Assembly: GCA_965214495.1 (NCBI GenBank)
Contig: OZ243958.1
Span: 806,001-870,000, forward strand
DNA length: 64,000 nt
Source of the DNA: JANQOH01 sp965214495
GTDB taxonomy: Bacteria; Pseudomonadota; Alphaproteobacteria; UBA7887
Direction: 5' to 3'
The position numbers and the translations under genes were made by a program. The notes beneath the pieces are model-generated. The model had not been told where the DNA came from. It worked only from the letters and a program-made list of their open reading frames with translations, and did not search any database. Shown piece after piece: positions 8,450-18,000 of this stretch (positions within the stretch are counted from its first letter, which is position 1; each line of letters begins with the position of its first letter).

Positions 8450-9946
8450 ATGAACACGCAGAGTGAATGCGCCGCACCGGGCGCGGCCGAACATTTCGAT
8501 GTCCTGATCGTCGGGGCCGGGATTTCGGGCATCGACGCCGCCTATTACCTCCAGCGCGATTGTCCGGACAAACGCTTCGTGTTGCTCGACAGCCAGGAAA
8601 GCTTCGGCGGCACCTGGCGCACCCATCGCTTCCCCGGCATCCGGTCCGACAGCGACCTGTTCACTTTCGGTTACTCGTGGAAGCCGTGGTCGGGGCCGCC
8701 GATCGCCACCGCCGAAGAGATCCTCGCCTATCTCGACGAAACGCTGGACGAGCACGACATCCGGCGCCGCATCCGCTTCCGGCACCGGGTCGAAACCGCC
8801 GCGTGGTCGAGCGGAGAGCGGCGCTGGACGCTCGGCGCGGTTCGCCTCGACACCGGCGAAAGCGTCGCGTTCACCTGCGACTTTCTGTGGATGTGCCAAG
8901 GCTACTATCACCATGCCCGGGGCTATACGCCCGATTTCGTCGGCATGGACCGCTTCCGCGGGCCGATCGTCCATCCCCAGACTTGGCCGGAAGGGTTGGA
9001 GTATGCCGGCAAGAAGGTCGTCGTCATCGGGTCCGGCGCGACCGCGGCGACACTGATCCCGGCGATGGCCGCGAACTGCGCGAACGTGACCATGCTGCAA
9101 CGCTCGCCGACCTATTTCTACGCCCGCCCGAACGGCAACGAGATGGCCGACATGCTGCGCAGTCTGGACATCCCCGATGAATGGACGCACGAGATCGTGC
9201 GCCGCAAGATCCTGCAGGACCAACAGACGGTCACCCGCCGTTCGTTCGAAGAGCCTGAATCGTTGAGGCGGGAACTGATCGCCGGCGTCCGGGCGTTTCT
9301 CGGCGACGGGTTCGACATCGAGACCCACTTCGCCCCGCGCTATCGCCCGTGGCGCCAGCGCCTGGCGGTCGTGCCCGACGGCGATCTCTTCAAGAGCATG
9401 CGCGCCGGCAAGGTGTCGGTCGTCACCGGCGAGATCGAAACCTTTACCGAAGAGGGCGTTCGGCTCGAATCGGGCGAAGAGTTGGCCGCCGATCTGATCG
9501 TCACCGCGACCGGTTTCGATCTGTGCGCCCTGGGCGGCATCGTCTTCACGGTCGACGGCGAACCGCTGGACTTCGCCGATTGCTGGGGCCATCGCGGCAT
9601 CCTGTTCACCGGCGTGCCGAACATGGCGTGGGTCTTCGGCTATCTCAGGACCAGTTGGACGATGCGCGCCGACCTCGTCTCGGCCTTCGTATGCCGCCTG
9701 CTCAATCACATGGCAGAGCGGGGCGCGCACATGGTCGTTCCGCGGCTGCGCGAGGAAGACCGGGACATGCCGGCGCTTCCGTTCATCTCCGAAGAGAATT
9801 TCAACGCCGGCTATCTCATGCGCGGGATGCACCTGATGCCCAAACAGGGCGACCGGGAACCGTGGATTTTCAGCCAGGACTATTACACGGAGAAGGATCG
9901 AATCCCTGCCGCCGATCTCGAAGACGGCACGCTGATCTACACATAG
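8450..9946 (+). CDS. FAD-dependent Baeyer-Villiger-type monooxygenase
   Basis: A 498-residue flavoprotein. The N-terminal FAD Rossmann motif is VLIVGAGISGIDAA. The Baeyer-Villiger fingerprint F-x-G-x3-H-x3-W is perfect in FRGPIVHPQTW (about residue 170). The NADPH Rossmann motif VVVIGSGATAAT follows, and the C-terminal motif is IVTATGFD. Such enzymes insert oxygen next to a ketone carbonyl or oxidise sulfur (EthA-like). ATG 8450 is chosen because the in-frame extension upstream runs into the tRNA. The substrate is unknown. The gene is convergent with the DUF1289 gene 24 bp downstream. Confidence 0.9.
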   Translation: MNTQSECAAPGAAEHFDVLIVGAGISGIDAAYYLQRDCPDKRFVLLDSQESFGGTWRTHRFPGIRSDSDLFTFGYSWKPWSGPPIATAEEILAYLDETLDEHDIRRRIRFRHRVETAAWSSGERRWTLGAVRLDTGESVAFTCDFLWMCQGYYHHARGYTPDFVGMDRFRGPIVHPQTWPEGLEYAGKKVVVIGSGATAATLIPAMAANCANVTMLQRSPTYFYARPNGNEMADMLRSLDIPDEWTHEIVRRKILQDQQTVTRRSFEEPESLRRELIAGVRAFLGDGFDIETHFAPRYRPWRQRLAVVPDGDLFKSMRAGKVSVVTGEIETFTEEGVRLESGEELAADLIVTATGFDLCALGGIVFTVDGEPLDFADCWGHRGILFTGVPNMAWVFGYLRTSWTMRADLVSAFVCRLLNHMAERGAHMVVPRLREEDRDMPALPFISEENFNAGYLMRGMHLMPKQGDREPWIFSQDYYTEKDRIPAADLEDGTLIYT

Positions 9947-9970
9947 CGCGAGGGAGCGCGCCCCCGGGCG

Positions 9971-10159
9971 TCAATCCGGCTCGAGAGCGGGGCGGGCGAA
10001 GGGATCGCGGCCGGGCAGTGCGGCGACGACGGCGCGGCGTTCGTCGTCGCTGTAGCCGAGCCATTCGGCGATCTCCGTCAACGAGCGCCGGCACCCTTCG
10101 CACAGCCGCGTGTGCGGGTCGATGCGGCAGACGCCGACGCAGGGCGAAACGACGGTCAT
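9971..10159 (-). CDS. DUF1289 family protein
   Basis: A 62-residue protein with the family cysteine pattern SPCVGVCRID...LCEGCRRS, followed by EIAEWLGYSDDERRAVV. The arrangement C-x3-C-x8-C-x2-C suggests a small metal site. The family is widespread in proteobacteria and of unknown function. ATG 10159 is the start that gives the family-length protein. It lies downstream of the molybdenum hydroxylase genes, beyond a terminator-like hairpin. Confidence 0.82.
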   Translation of the reverse strand: MTVVSPCVGVCRIDPHTRLCEGCRRSLTEIAEWLGYSDDERRAVVAALPGRDPFARPALEPD

Positions 10160-10170
10160 CCCGGCGGCGG

Positions 10171-10209
10171 AAAAGAGAAGGGGCGGCGGCCCTGTCGGCC
10201 CGCCGCCCC
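10171..10209 (-). terminator. probable intrinsic terminator after the molybdenum hydroxylase genes
   Basis: Read on the minus strand, a perfect 10-bp GC stem (10200-10209 with 10180-10189, loop 10190-10199) is followed by a T-rich run (TTCTCTTTT, 10179-10171). It lies 20 bp after the stop of the large subunit gene. Confidence 0.6.
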
Positions 10210-10229
10210 GACTTCGCGGTTCGACGCGA

Positions 10230-12521
10230 TCAGGCGTCGGCCAGCGCCGTCTTGATCGACTCCGGCGTGATCGGCATCTCACGCACCCGCGCGCCCGACG
10301 CGGCCTCGATCGCGTTCGCGATCGCCGCCGGGACAACCGTAACCACCGGCTCGCCGGTGCCGGCCGGATAGTGGCCGTTCTGCACCAGGACGATGTCCAT
10401 GTCGGGCACGTTCTCCATGCGCCCGACGAGGTAGGTATCGAAGTTGCCCTGCTCGATCTGGCCGTTGGCCATGGTGGCCTTTTCGAGCAGCGCGTGGCTG
10501 ACGCCCCACATGGCGGACCCTTCGATCTGCGCCTTGCAACCGTCGGGGTTGACGGCCGTACCGACGTCCATCCCGATGGTGAGTTTGCGGACCGTCGGGA
10601 CGTGGGTCTCCGGATCGACGTGGACCTCGGCCACCGCGCAGGTCCATGTCGGCGAACCGCGCTCCTGCGCCGTCACCGCGGCGATGCCCATGCCGGTGTT
10701 CGCCGGCATCGGCTTGACGCCCCAGCCCGCCTTGCCGGCCGCGGTCTCGAGGATGTTGCGCAGGCGGAACGCGCCGCCCACCGAGTTCGGCGGGGTGCCG
10801 GCGTTCTTGCCCGCGGCGTCGAGCATATCGACGCGCATCTGCACCGGATCCTTGCCGATCTTCTTGGCCATCTCGTCCATGAAGCACTCGTTGGCCCACA
10901 TGGTCCAGGACGGCGCCACCGAGCGTAGCTGACCCGGAGGGGTCGCCGCTTGCGCGACGTCGTTCTCGATCGCCCGCACCGAGTGGTTCGGCACGGTGTA
11001 CCAGAAGTCGCTGCCGTTCATCGAGAACGGGTCGATCCTGCCCTTCTTGTCCACCGACTCGGCGAGGAAGCCCGGAGCCTGACGCTTGGTCGCCCAGCCC
11101 GAACACACCGCATGGTCGATCGCCACATAGCGACCGCTGTCGTCGACGCCGCCGCGCACCCGCTGGAAGGTCAACGACCGGTGGAAGTCGTATTTCAGGT
11201 CGTATTCGCGGCTATACACCAGCTTGACCGGGCGCCCGACATCCACCGCGGCGAGAGCGGCAGGGACCATCGAGTCCGGCTCCAGGCGCCGGCCGAAGCC
11301 GCCGCCGAGATACTGCTGATGGATCACCACGTTGGCGGGATCGAGGCCGATCGCCTCGGCGGTGACCGCGGCGCAGCGAGTCTGCCACTGGTTGCCCGTG
11401 AAGCAGTGCATGACGCCGTCCTGCATCATCGCGACGCAGTTCATCGGCTCCATGACGCCGTGATAGGTGAGGTTGGTGATGTATTCGGCCTCGTGGGTCG
11501 CCGCCGCTCCGGCCAGACCGGCTTCGGCGTCGCCTTCCAGCACCCACGCGAAACCCGCATTCGGGTCGGCGACGAGATCCTTGGCGCGGCCGAGGATGGT
11601 CGCCGTCGAAACGCCGGCGTTCGGCCCCGCGTCCCAGGTCACGTCCACGGCCGCAGCCGCGGAATCGGCCGCCCAGTAGGTTTCGCCGATCGCGATGGCG
11701 TAACCCTTCTGCACGCCGGTCTTGTCTTCGACGATCACGGTCTTGATGTAACCGTCGATGCCTTGCGCCGCGCTGTCATCGACGCTCAGCGGCATGGCGC
11801 CGTAACGGGTCGGCGGCATGACCAGCTTTCCATAGACCATGTTCGGCACGAACACGTCGATGCCGAACCGGGCGGTGCCGTCGGTCTTCGCCGGGATGTC
11901 GAGCTGGGGCACGCTCTGGCCGACGAGCTTGTACTCGCCGAAACGCTTGAGCGGCAGCGCCTTCAGCTCGTCCTCGGTGAAGGTGCGGCTGATATTGCCC
12001 GCGGCAATGATGTCGGCATAGGGAACGCTGCGCCCGGACGGCCCGTGAGTGACGGTGCTGTCGGCGGCCGAGCATTCGCCGGGCGAGACCCCCAGCATGT
12101 CGGCGCCCGCCTCGATGAGGGCGATGCGGCCGGACGCGCCGGCGCGCGACAGCGCGTCGAAGGTCCAGTTGACCGACCAGCTACCGCCGGTGATCATCAG
12201 GCCCCATTTCTCGTGGCTGTCGGGATAGTCGATCCGGACGTCGTTCCAGTCGACTTCGAGCTCCTCGGCCACCGACTGCGCCAGCGCGGTGCCGACGTGC
12301 TGCCCCATCTCCGCCTTGGTGATGTGGACCGTGGTGATGCCGGAGGGCTCCATGGTGATGAACGCGCTGGGCTCGAAATTGCCCGCCGCGAGCGCCTCGC
12401 GCGCGGTGCCCGTGAGCTTCGGCAACACCGAGAAACCCATGACCAGACCGGCGCCGGCGGCGGCCGAGCCGATCAGGAAGTCGCGGCGGGAGAACCCGTC
12501 GCGCTCGATCTGTTGCGTCAT
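10230..12521 (-). CDS. molybdopterin-binding subunit of a xanthine-dehydrogenase-family oxidoreductase (isoquinoline 1-oxidoreductase beta-like)
   Basis: A 763-residue large subunit. The N-terminus carries a twin-arginine signal (SRRDFLIGSAAAGAGLVMG), which points to export in folded form and fits periplasmic members such as isoquinoline oxidoreductase IorB and aldehyde dehydrogenases. Family blocks include YLGGGFGRRLE near residue 410, a typical molybdopterin contact. The start at 12521 is two bases after the iron-sulfur subunit stop; a longer frame to 12581 lies within that gene and is rejected. Substrate is an N-heterocycle or aldehyde by family; which one is not visible. Electrons would pass to the 2Fe-2S subunit. 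Confidence 0.88.
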   Translation of the reverse strand: MTQQIERDGFSRRDFLIGSAAAGAGLVMGFSVLPKLTGTAREALAAGNFEPSAFITMEPSGITTVHITKAEMGQHVGTALAQSVAEELEVDWNDVRIDYPDSHEKWGLMITGGSWSVNWTFDALSRAGASGRIALIEAGADMLGVSPGECSAADSTVTHGPSGRSVPYADIIAAGNISRTFTEDELKALPLKRFGEYKLVGQSVPQLDIPAKTDGTARFGIDVFVPNMVYGKLVMPPTRYGAMPLSVDDSAAQGIDGYIKTVIVEDKTGVQKGYAIAIGETYWAADSAAAAVDVTWDAGPNAGVSTATILGRAKDLVADPNAGFAWVLEGDAEAGLAGAAATHEAEYITNLTYHGVMEPMNCVAMMQDGVMHCFTGNQWQTRCAAVTAEAIGLDPANVVIHQQYLGGGFGRRLEPDSMVPAALAAVDVGRPVKLVYSREYDLKYDFHRSLTFQRVRGGVDDSGRYVAIDHAVCSGWATKRQAPGFLAESVDKKGRIDPFSMNGSDFWYTVPNHSVRAIENDVAQAATPPGQLRSVAPSWTMWANECFMDEMAKKIGKDPVQMRVDMLDAAGKNAGTPPNSVGGAFRLRNILETAAGKAGWGVKPMPANTGMGIAAVTAQERGSPTWTCAVAEVHVDPETHVPTVRKLTIGMDVGTAVNPDGCKAQIEGSAMWGVSHALLEKATMANGQIEQGNFDTYLVGRMENVPDMDIVLVQNGHYPAGTGEPVVTVVPAAIANAIEAASGARVREMPITPESIKTALADA

Positions 12522-12523
12522 GT

Positions 12524-12976
12524 TCAGGCCTCCATCGCGGCGCGTTTGATCGCCTTCTTGATGCGCACATACGCCTGGCAACGACAGATGTTGCCGTTTA
12601 TGGCATCGACGATTTCACTGTCGCCGGGGTTGGGGTTGGCGTTCAGCAGCGCCGCAGCCTGCATGATCTGGCCGGACTGGCAATAACCGCATTGCGGCAC
12701 TTGCTCGGCCACCCAGGCCCGTTGCAGCGGGTGCTGGCCTTTCGGATCGAGGCCCTCGATCGTGGTGATGCGGGTGCCGATGACATCGGCCAGCGTAAGC
12801 TGGCACGAGCGCATGGCTTCGCCATCGACATGGACGGTACACGCGCCGCACAGGCCCGCGCCGCACCCGAATTTCGTCCCGGTCAGTCGCAACCCTTCGC
12901 GAATGACCCAGAGAAGATGGGTGTCTTCGGGCGCATCCACGACGTGGGCGACGCCGTTGATGGTGAGAACTGCCAA
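12524..12976 (-). CDS. (2Fe-2S)-binding subunit of the molybdenum hydroxylase
   Basis: A protein of about 150 residues with both 2Fe-2S sites of the family: the plant-ferredoxin cluster GCGAGLCGACTVHVDG near residue 40 and the helical-domain cluster CGYCQSGQ...CRCQAY near 100-135. TTG 12976 is preferred as start because GGAGG stands five bases before it; GTG 12988 upstream lies across that site. It is the first gene of a two-gene operon with the molybdopterin subunit. No FAD subunit is present, as in the isoquinoline-oxidoreductase type, where electrons leave through a cytochrome. Confidence 0.88.
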   Translation of the reverse strand: MAVLTINGVAHVVDAPEDTHLLWVIREGLRLTGTKFGCGAGLCGACTVHVDGEAMRSCQLTLADVIGTRITTIEGLDPKGQHPLQRAWVAEQVPQCGYCQSGQIMQAAALLNANPNPGDSEIVDAINGNICRCQAYVRIKKAIKRAAMEA

Positions 12977-13138
12977 TCTTGCCTCCACTGGGTTGAGTCG
13001 TTTGAACGACGAGCGAGAATACGGTCGTTTCCGCCGCAGCGCATCGGGCGCCGCGGGGCAAACCTCCGAACCTCCATGTTCGCATCATAGAACGATCCGC
13101 GCCGCCCGGCAACAGATGTCCCCGGTTCGGTAGCGTCC

Positions 13139-13167
13139 CGGTTTGAAAATTATCGCGGTTCGTTCGG
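13139..13167. repeat. 29-bp inverted repeat, left copy
   Basis: CGGTTTGAAAATTATCGCGG followed by TTCGTTCGG is present here and, perfectly, in reverse complement at 21075-21103. The pair bounds the 7.9-kb segment carrying the radical SAM gene, both tandem arrays and the LRR autotransporter. The AT-rich middle stands out from the GC-rich background. Confidence 0.8.
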
Positions 13168-13189
13168 GGTGCGGTGTGCGTTGGTGGCC

Positions 13190-13254
13190 GGTGCGCGGGC
13201 GTCCCGCCCGCATCTGCCCCCGCGGCGTCCGTGCGGGCGGGACGCCCGCGCACC
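13190..13254. repeat. long perfect palindrome (23-bp arms), REP-like
   Basis: Arms at 13190-13212 and 13232-13254 are exact reverse complements around a 19-base loop. The element lies in the 320-bp gene-free gap 12977-13310, about 55 bp from the 3' end of the radical SAM gene. It could act as a bidirectional hairpin terminator or be a non-autonomous palindromic repeat; a half-copy is at 6459-6484 and a looser relative is near 57965. Confidence 0.7.
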
Positions 13255-13310
13255 TCCAGTGTATCGGGTGCGAAACCGGCGTTCCGCAACCTGCAACGGG
13301 GATCGCCGCA

Positions 13311-14270
13311 TCAGCCGGCGCTGCACGAGCCTCCGCCGAGCACGCAGAAGCTCGCGCAGTAAGGGTGGTTCAGCGTCACCGGTTCGTCCGCCCGGGCGAG
13401 GGAATCGCCCATGTCGAACCGCGGGTCGTTGGGCAGCAGCGTGCACGGCGCGAGCACCGGGCGGAGAGCGCCCTTGCGCTTGATGACCATGCGCGAACTC
13501 GCGCACATCATGGCCTCCGGCGCCGTGTCGAGAACCTTCCAGCACGCTTCCGTGATTTCGGGCACGTCGGCGGCGGGATCCATCTCGGGAAACAGCACGA
13601 GCGCGACGGGATCGCGGGCGTCGATCGGCACGCCGAGCCGCGCGAAAAGGCGACCGTAACCGGTGCGCAGGGCGCACTCCGGCTCGCCCCGTCCGAGCCG
13701 CCCCGCGACATGTACCGTGAACCCGTTGCGCGACAGCCATTGCAACCCCTCGATCGCCGGCGACCACGACCGCGGGCCGCGTTCCGCCTCGTGCAGCGCT
13801 GCCGTGTAGTGGTCGAGCGACACGCGAAGCGTCAACCGCCCCTCCGGCGCGGTGCGCAGCGCGAGCAGGTCTCGCGAGACCTTCATCATCGGCCGCATGG
13901 CGTTGGTCAGAACCAGCACGCGATAGCCGCGTTCGAGGCACAGCCGGACCATGCGAACGAAGTCCGGGTTCATGAACGGTTCGCCGCCCGTGAAGCCGAT
14001 TTCTTCGGTCGCGTGGCCGCGTGCGGCGAGCTCGTCGAGCCACTCGCGCACGTCGTCCAGCGACAGATAGACCAGCCGGTCGTTGCGCGGGCTGGACTCG
14101 ATATAGCAGGTGGCGCAGCGGAGATTGCACAGCGTGCCCGTGTTGAACCACAGGGTGCGCAGTGCGCGGAACGGCACCCGGGCGCGCCGGTCGCCGGTTG
14201 CCGTCCAGTCGGGGTCGCTGAACTTCGCTCGCTTTCGGGAGGCTTCCGCGTCCGTCGTCGCGAGAGGCAT
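13311..14270 (-). CDS. radical SAM protein with Cys-containing C-terminal tail
   Basis: A 319-residue radical S-adenosylmethionine enzyme. The 4Fe-4S motif is CNLRCATC (Cx3Cx2C, about residue 53), followed by the glycine-rich GFTGGEPFMNPDF. C-terminal cysteines (APCTLLPND, NHPYCASFCVLGGGSC) resemble SPASM/twitch-type auxiliary cluster ligands, though the spacing is not canonical. Such enzymes modify peptides or mature cofactors. No obvious peptide substrate gene was found beside it; the flanks are repeat arrays. It is inside the segment bounded by the 29-bp inverted repeats. The start at 14270 is the first ATG. Confidence 0.85.
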   Translation of the reverse strand: MPLATTDAEASRKRAKFSDPDWTATGDRRARVPFRALRTLWFNTGTLCNLRCATCYIESSPRNDRLVYLSLDDVREWLDELAARGHATEEIGFTGGEPFMNPDFVRMVRLCLERGYRVLVLTNAMRPMMKVSRDLLALRTAPEGRLTLRVSLDHYTAALHEAERGPRSWSPAIEGLQWLSRNGFTVHVAGRLGRGEPECALRTGYGRLFARLGVPIDARDPVALVLFPEMDPAADVPEITEACWKVLDTAPEAMMCASSRMVIKRKGALRPVLAPCTLLPNDPRFDMGDSLARADEPVTLNHPYCASFCVLGGGSCSAG

Positions 14271-14403
14271 GGGCGCGGGCTCCGTCGTGGCCCGGCGCGG
14301 CGTCGCCGGCAGGCGAACCCTAGGGACGGCGCCCTGGTTGTCAACCCGGGCGCAGGCGCACGGACACCCCGCCCGCGCGCTTTCGATGCCGTAATCGACC
14401 CCT

Positions 14404-14712
14404 CTGCAGGGGCGCCCCTTGTGGGCGCCCGCACCTCGACCTCCTGGCTCGTCGAAACGATCCTGCCCTCTGTAGGGGCGCCCCTTGTGGGCGCCCGCAC
14501 CTCGACCTCCTGGCTCGTCGAAACGATCCTGCCCTCTGTAGGGGCGCCCCTTGTGGGCGCCCGCACCTCGACCTCCTGGCTCGTCGAAACGATCCTGCCC
14601 TCTGTAGGGGCGCCCCTTGTGGGCGCCCGCACCTCGACCTCCTGGCTCGTCGAAACGATCCTGCCCTCTGTAGGGGGCCCCTTGTGGGTGCCCACGCCCT
14701 TGCAGCCCCCAA
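14404..14712. repeat. 66-bp tandem array, about 4.7 units
   Basis: Units begin at 14404, 14470, 14536, 14602 and 14668, exactly 66 bp apart and nearly identical; the last is truncated and diverged. Each unit contains CTGTAGGGGCGCCCCTTGTG followed by GGCGCCC, a GC-rich imperfect palindrome. The same core occurs in reverse orientation in the 146-bp array at 20500-21085. The array sits in the 770-bp gap between the radical SAM and LRR autotransporter genes. Since 66 is a multiple of 3, spurious repetitive open frames cross it in several frames. Confidence 0.9.
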
Positions 14713-15042
14713 GGGGGGCCACGGAGGCAACCGCAAGGGCTGCCTCTACGTTTCGGGGGCGCCGCACCCTCGCCGCCCCGTCACATCCGGTTCCGCGCGA
14801 GCGAAAGGGCGGCGGCCATGCTTCGACCGGCGACGGTTATCGCTGCCCGCGCCGGTCCCGGCTTGAACAGCGGACGCGCGCGGCCGGAAGGGCGCACGAT
14901 CGGTTCCCGCCGGCGCGAAAGAGCCGCGACCCTGCGCCGCCGCCCGCCGTTCGTCCACCCGAACCCGAAACGGCGTTTGACAGGACGATCCATCATGTGA
15001 CAGGCTGCGGCGCCTCTTCACGGGGCCTCTTCACTATTTGCG

Positions 15043-18000
15043 TTGAAGCCGGAGCGGCCCGCTGGTTTCGAACGGAATTTCGCGCTCGAACGCCCCGGAT
15101 CCGACGCAGCACGGAAACGCGGCGGGCGCGTGGTTCGTCGGCGTCCTTGCGCTGTCGCTGACCCTTGCCGCGACACTCGCCACGCCTCATGCGGCGGCCC
15201 AGAGCACCGGCATCTGCGACCGCACGCCAGAGGTCCGGGACGCGATCCTGGGCAAGATCGACGGCGTCGACGACTGCGCCGAGGTCACCTGGAGCGATCT
15301 CGCCGGGATCCGTACCCTGAGCCTCGCCGATTCCTTCCTCTCGTCTCTGACGGAGAACGATTTCGACGGCCTCGGCAACCTGCGCGAACTGGACATCTCG
15401 GGCCAGGAGTTGAGCGCGCTGCCCGACGGCGTGTTCGACGGCCTCGTCAAACTGCGCGAGCTGGAAATCGGTGCCAACGCGCTGAGCGCGTTGCCCGCCG
15501 GCGTGTTCGACGGCCTCGTCAACCTGGAGTACTTGTGGCTTTACGGAAACAAGTTGAGCGCGCTGCCCGACGGCGTGTTCGATGGCCTCGTCTACCTGTC
15601 GGACGTGGACATCAGCGGCAACGAGCTGAGCGTGTTGCCCGCCGGCATATTCTACCGCCTCACCAGCTACGACGGCCTCGGCCTGTTTTCGCTGGACCTT
15701 GACTACAACCCGGGGTCTCCCTTCACGCTCACCATGGAGTTGGTGCAGACCGGCCCCGGCGAGTTCGTGGCGACGGTCGCCGAGGGCGCTCCCTCCGACA
15801 TGATAGCCGACATAACCGTGCAGGGCGGCAGCGCATCGGCCGAAACCGTCACGATCGTGGCCGGCCGCATAACGAGCGAGCCGGTCACCGTGACGCCTGC
15901 GGAGTCGGTGACCGTCGAGCTCGGCAATCCGCGATTCGATTATCTCTTTGCCTCCGGCATCGGGGTCGCTGCGGGCGCGCCGCTCACGCTCGGCGAAGGC
16001 ACCCCTGAACCTGAACCGGAGCCCGACGCCGGCATCTGCGACCGCACGACACAGGTCCGGGACGCGATCCTGGACGACATCGACGGCGTTAGCGATTGCG
16101 CGAAGGTCACGTTGAACGATCTCGCAGGGATCTCCTACCTGTCGATCGACGATTCCGGCCTCTCGTCTCTGGCGGAGAACGATTTCGACGACCTCTTCAA
16201 CCTGGAGTCCCTGTGGCTTGGCGAAAACGAGTTGAGCGCGCTGCCCGCCGGCGTGTTCGACGACCTCTTCAGCCTGCGGGAGCTGTCGCTTTACGAAAAC
16301 GAGTTGAGCGCGCTGCCCGTTGGCGTGTTCGACAATCTCTTCAGCCTGCGGGAGCTGTCGCTTTACGAAAACGAGTTGAGCGCGCTGCCCGCCGGCGTGT
16401 TCGACGACCTCTTCAACCTGCGGGAGCTGGACATCGCCTTCAACTCGCTGAGCGCGTTGCCCGCCGGCGTGTTCGACCGCCTCGTCAACCTGCGGGAGCT
16501 GCAGCTTTACGAAAACGAGTTGAGCGCGCCGCCCGCCGGCGTATTCGACGGCCTCGTCAACCTGGAGTCCCTGTCGTTCGATGGCAACGAGCTGAGCACG
16601 CTGCCCGACGGCATGTTTGAGGGCCTCGTCAACCTGGAGTACCTGGGGCTTGGCGGAAACGAGTTGAGCGCGCTGCCCGCCGATGCGTTCGACGGCCTCG
16701 TCAACCTGGAGTACCTGTGGCTTTCCGGAAACGAGTTGAGCGCGCTGCCCACCGGCGTATTCGACGGCCTCGTCAACCTGACGCACCTGTGGCTTGGCGG
16801 AAACGAGCTGAGCGCGCTGCCCGCCGGCATATTCGACGGCCTCTCCAAACTGGGAAGCCTGTCGTTTTCGGACAACCCGGGCGCTCCCTTCACGTTCACC
16901 ATGAAGCTGGAGCAGACCGGTCCGGGGGAGTTCACGGTGAAGGTCGCCGAAGGCGCTCCCTTCGATATGACGGCGGACGTGACCGCGTGGGGCGGTACGG
17001 CATCGAGCGACACGGTCACGGTCGCAGCGGGCCGTACAACGAGCGAACCGGCCACGGTGACGCCGGCGGAGCCGGTGACGGTCGAACTGGGCAATCCGCG
17101 CTGGGGCGACCACTGGAGTTCCCGTGGAATCAGGATCGCCGCGGGCGCGCCGCTCGACTTCGGCGAAGGCGCGCCCGATCCCGATCCCGATCCCGATCCC
17201 GAATCCGGCGTCTGCGACCGCACGCCGCAGGTCCGCGACGCGATCCTGGCTGCGATCGACAGCGTCGACGACTGCGCCGAGGTCGCCGCGGCCCATCTCG
17301 CTTCGATCGCGACGCTGGACCTCTCCGAAGCCGGCATGACGTCCCTGGGGGCGGGCGATTTCGATGGCCTCTCCGGTCTGGCCCGACTGGACCTGGACGG
17401 TAACGGGCTGGCCGCATTGCCCGACGGCGTGTTCGACGACCTCTTCAGCCTGGAGGATCTGGGGCTTGGGGGCAACGCGCTGGGCAGGTTGCCTGCCGGC
17501 GTGTTCTTCGGCCTCTCGAACCTGGTGGAGCTGCGCCTGGACGGCAATCCGGGCGCGCCCTTCACGCTCACCATGGAGCTGGAGCGGGTCGGCGCGATGG
17601 CGTTCGCGGCGAGAGTCGCCGAAGGCGCTCCCTTCGATATGACGGCCGAAGTGGCCGTGCAGGGCGGCACGGCGTCGGCCGACTCCGTCACGATCGGGGC
17701 GGGCCGCGCGACCGGCAGGCCGGTCGCCGTGTCGCAATCGGGGCAGGAGCCGGTAACGGTCGAGCTGGGCGCGCCGCCGAACCTCCCGGCGGGCTTCGAC
17801 GGCCTCGTGACCGCCGTGGGCGGTCCGCTCACCCTCGGCGGATTCGTTCCGCCGCCCGAAGACGCGCCCGTTCTCCCCGCCATGTTCACGGCCATGAGGG
17901 ACGCATACGAGAAGAAGATACGCTCCCCGTTGGGGAACGAGTATGGCAAGAACACGAAATGGCTGGCGTTTTTCAATGCCCAGAAGGGTATCCTGGCGAA

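Noticed and set aside
14404..14712. Considered as a CRISPR array
   Set aside because: Units are directly contiguous and nearly identical over the full 66 bp, with no unique spacers.
14993..15001. ATG at 14995 as start of the LRR autotransporter
   Set aside because: It is followed immediately by TGA; the TTG at 15043 with a one-base correction is the only start that reaches the signal peptide.
13143..15161. A 672-residue plus-strand open frame across the radical SAM gene and the 66-bp array
   Set aside because: It is antisense to a radical SAM protein with clear motifs and then runs through tandem repeats; it is not coding.
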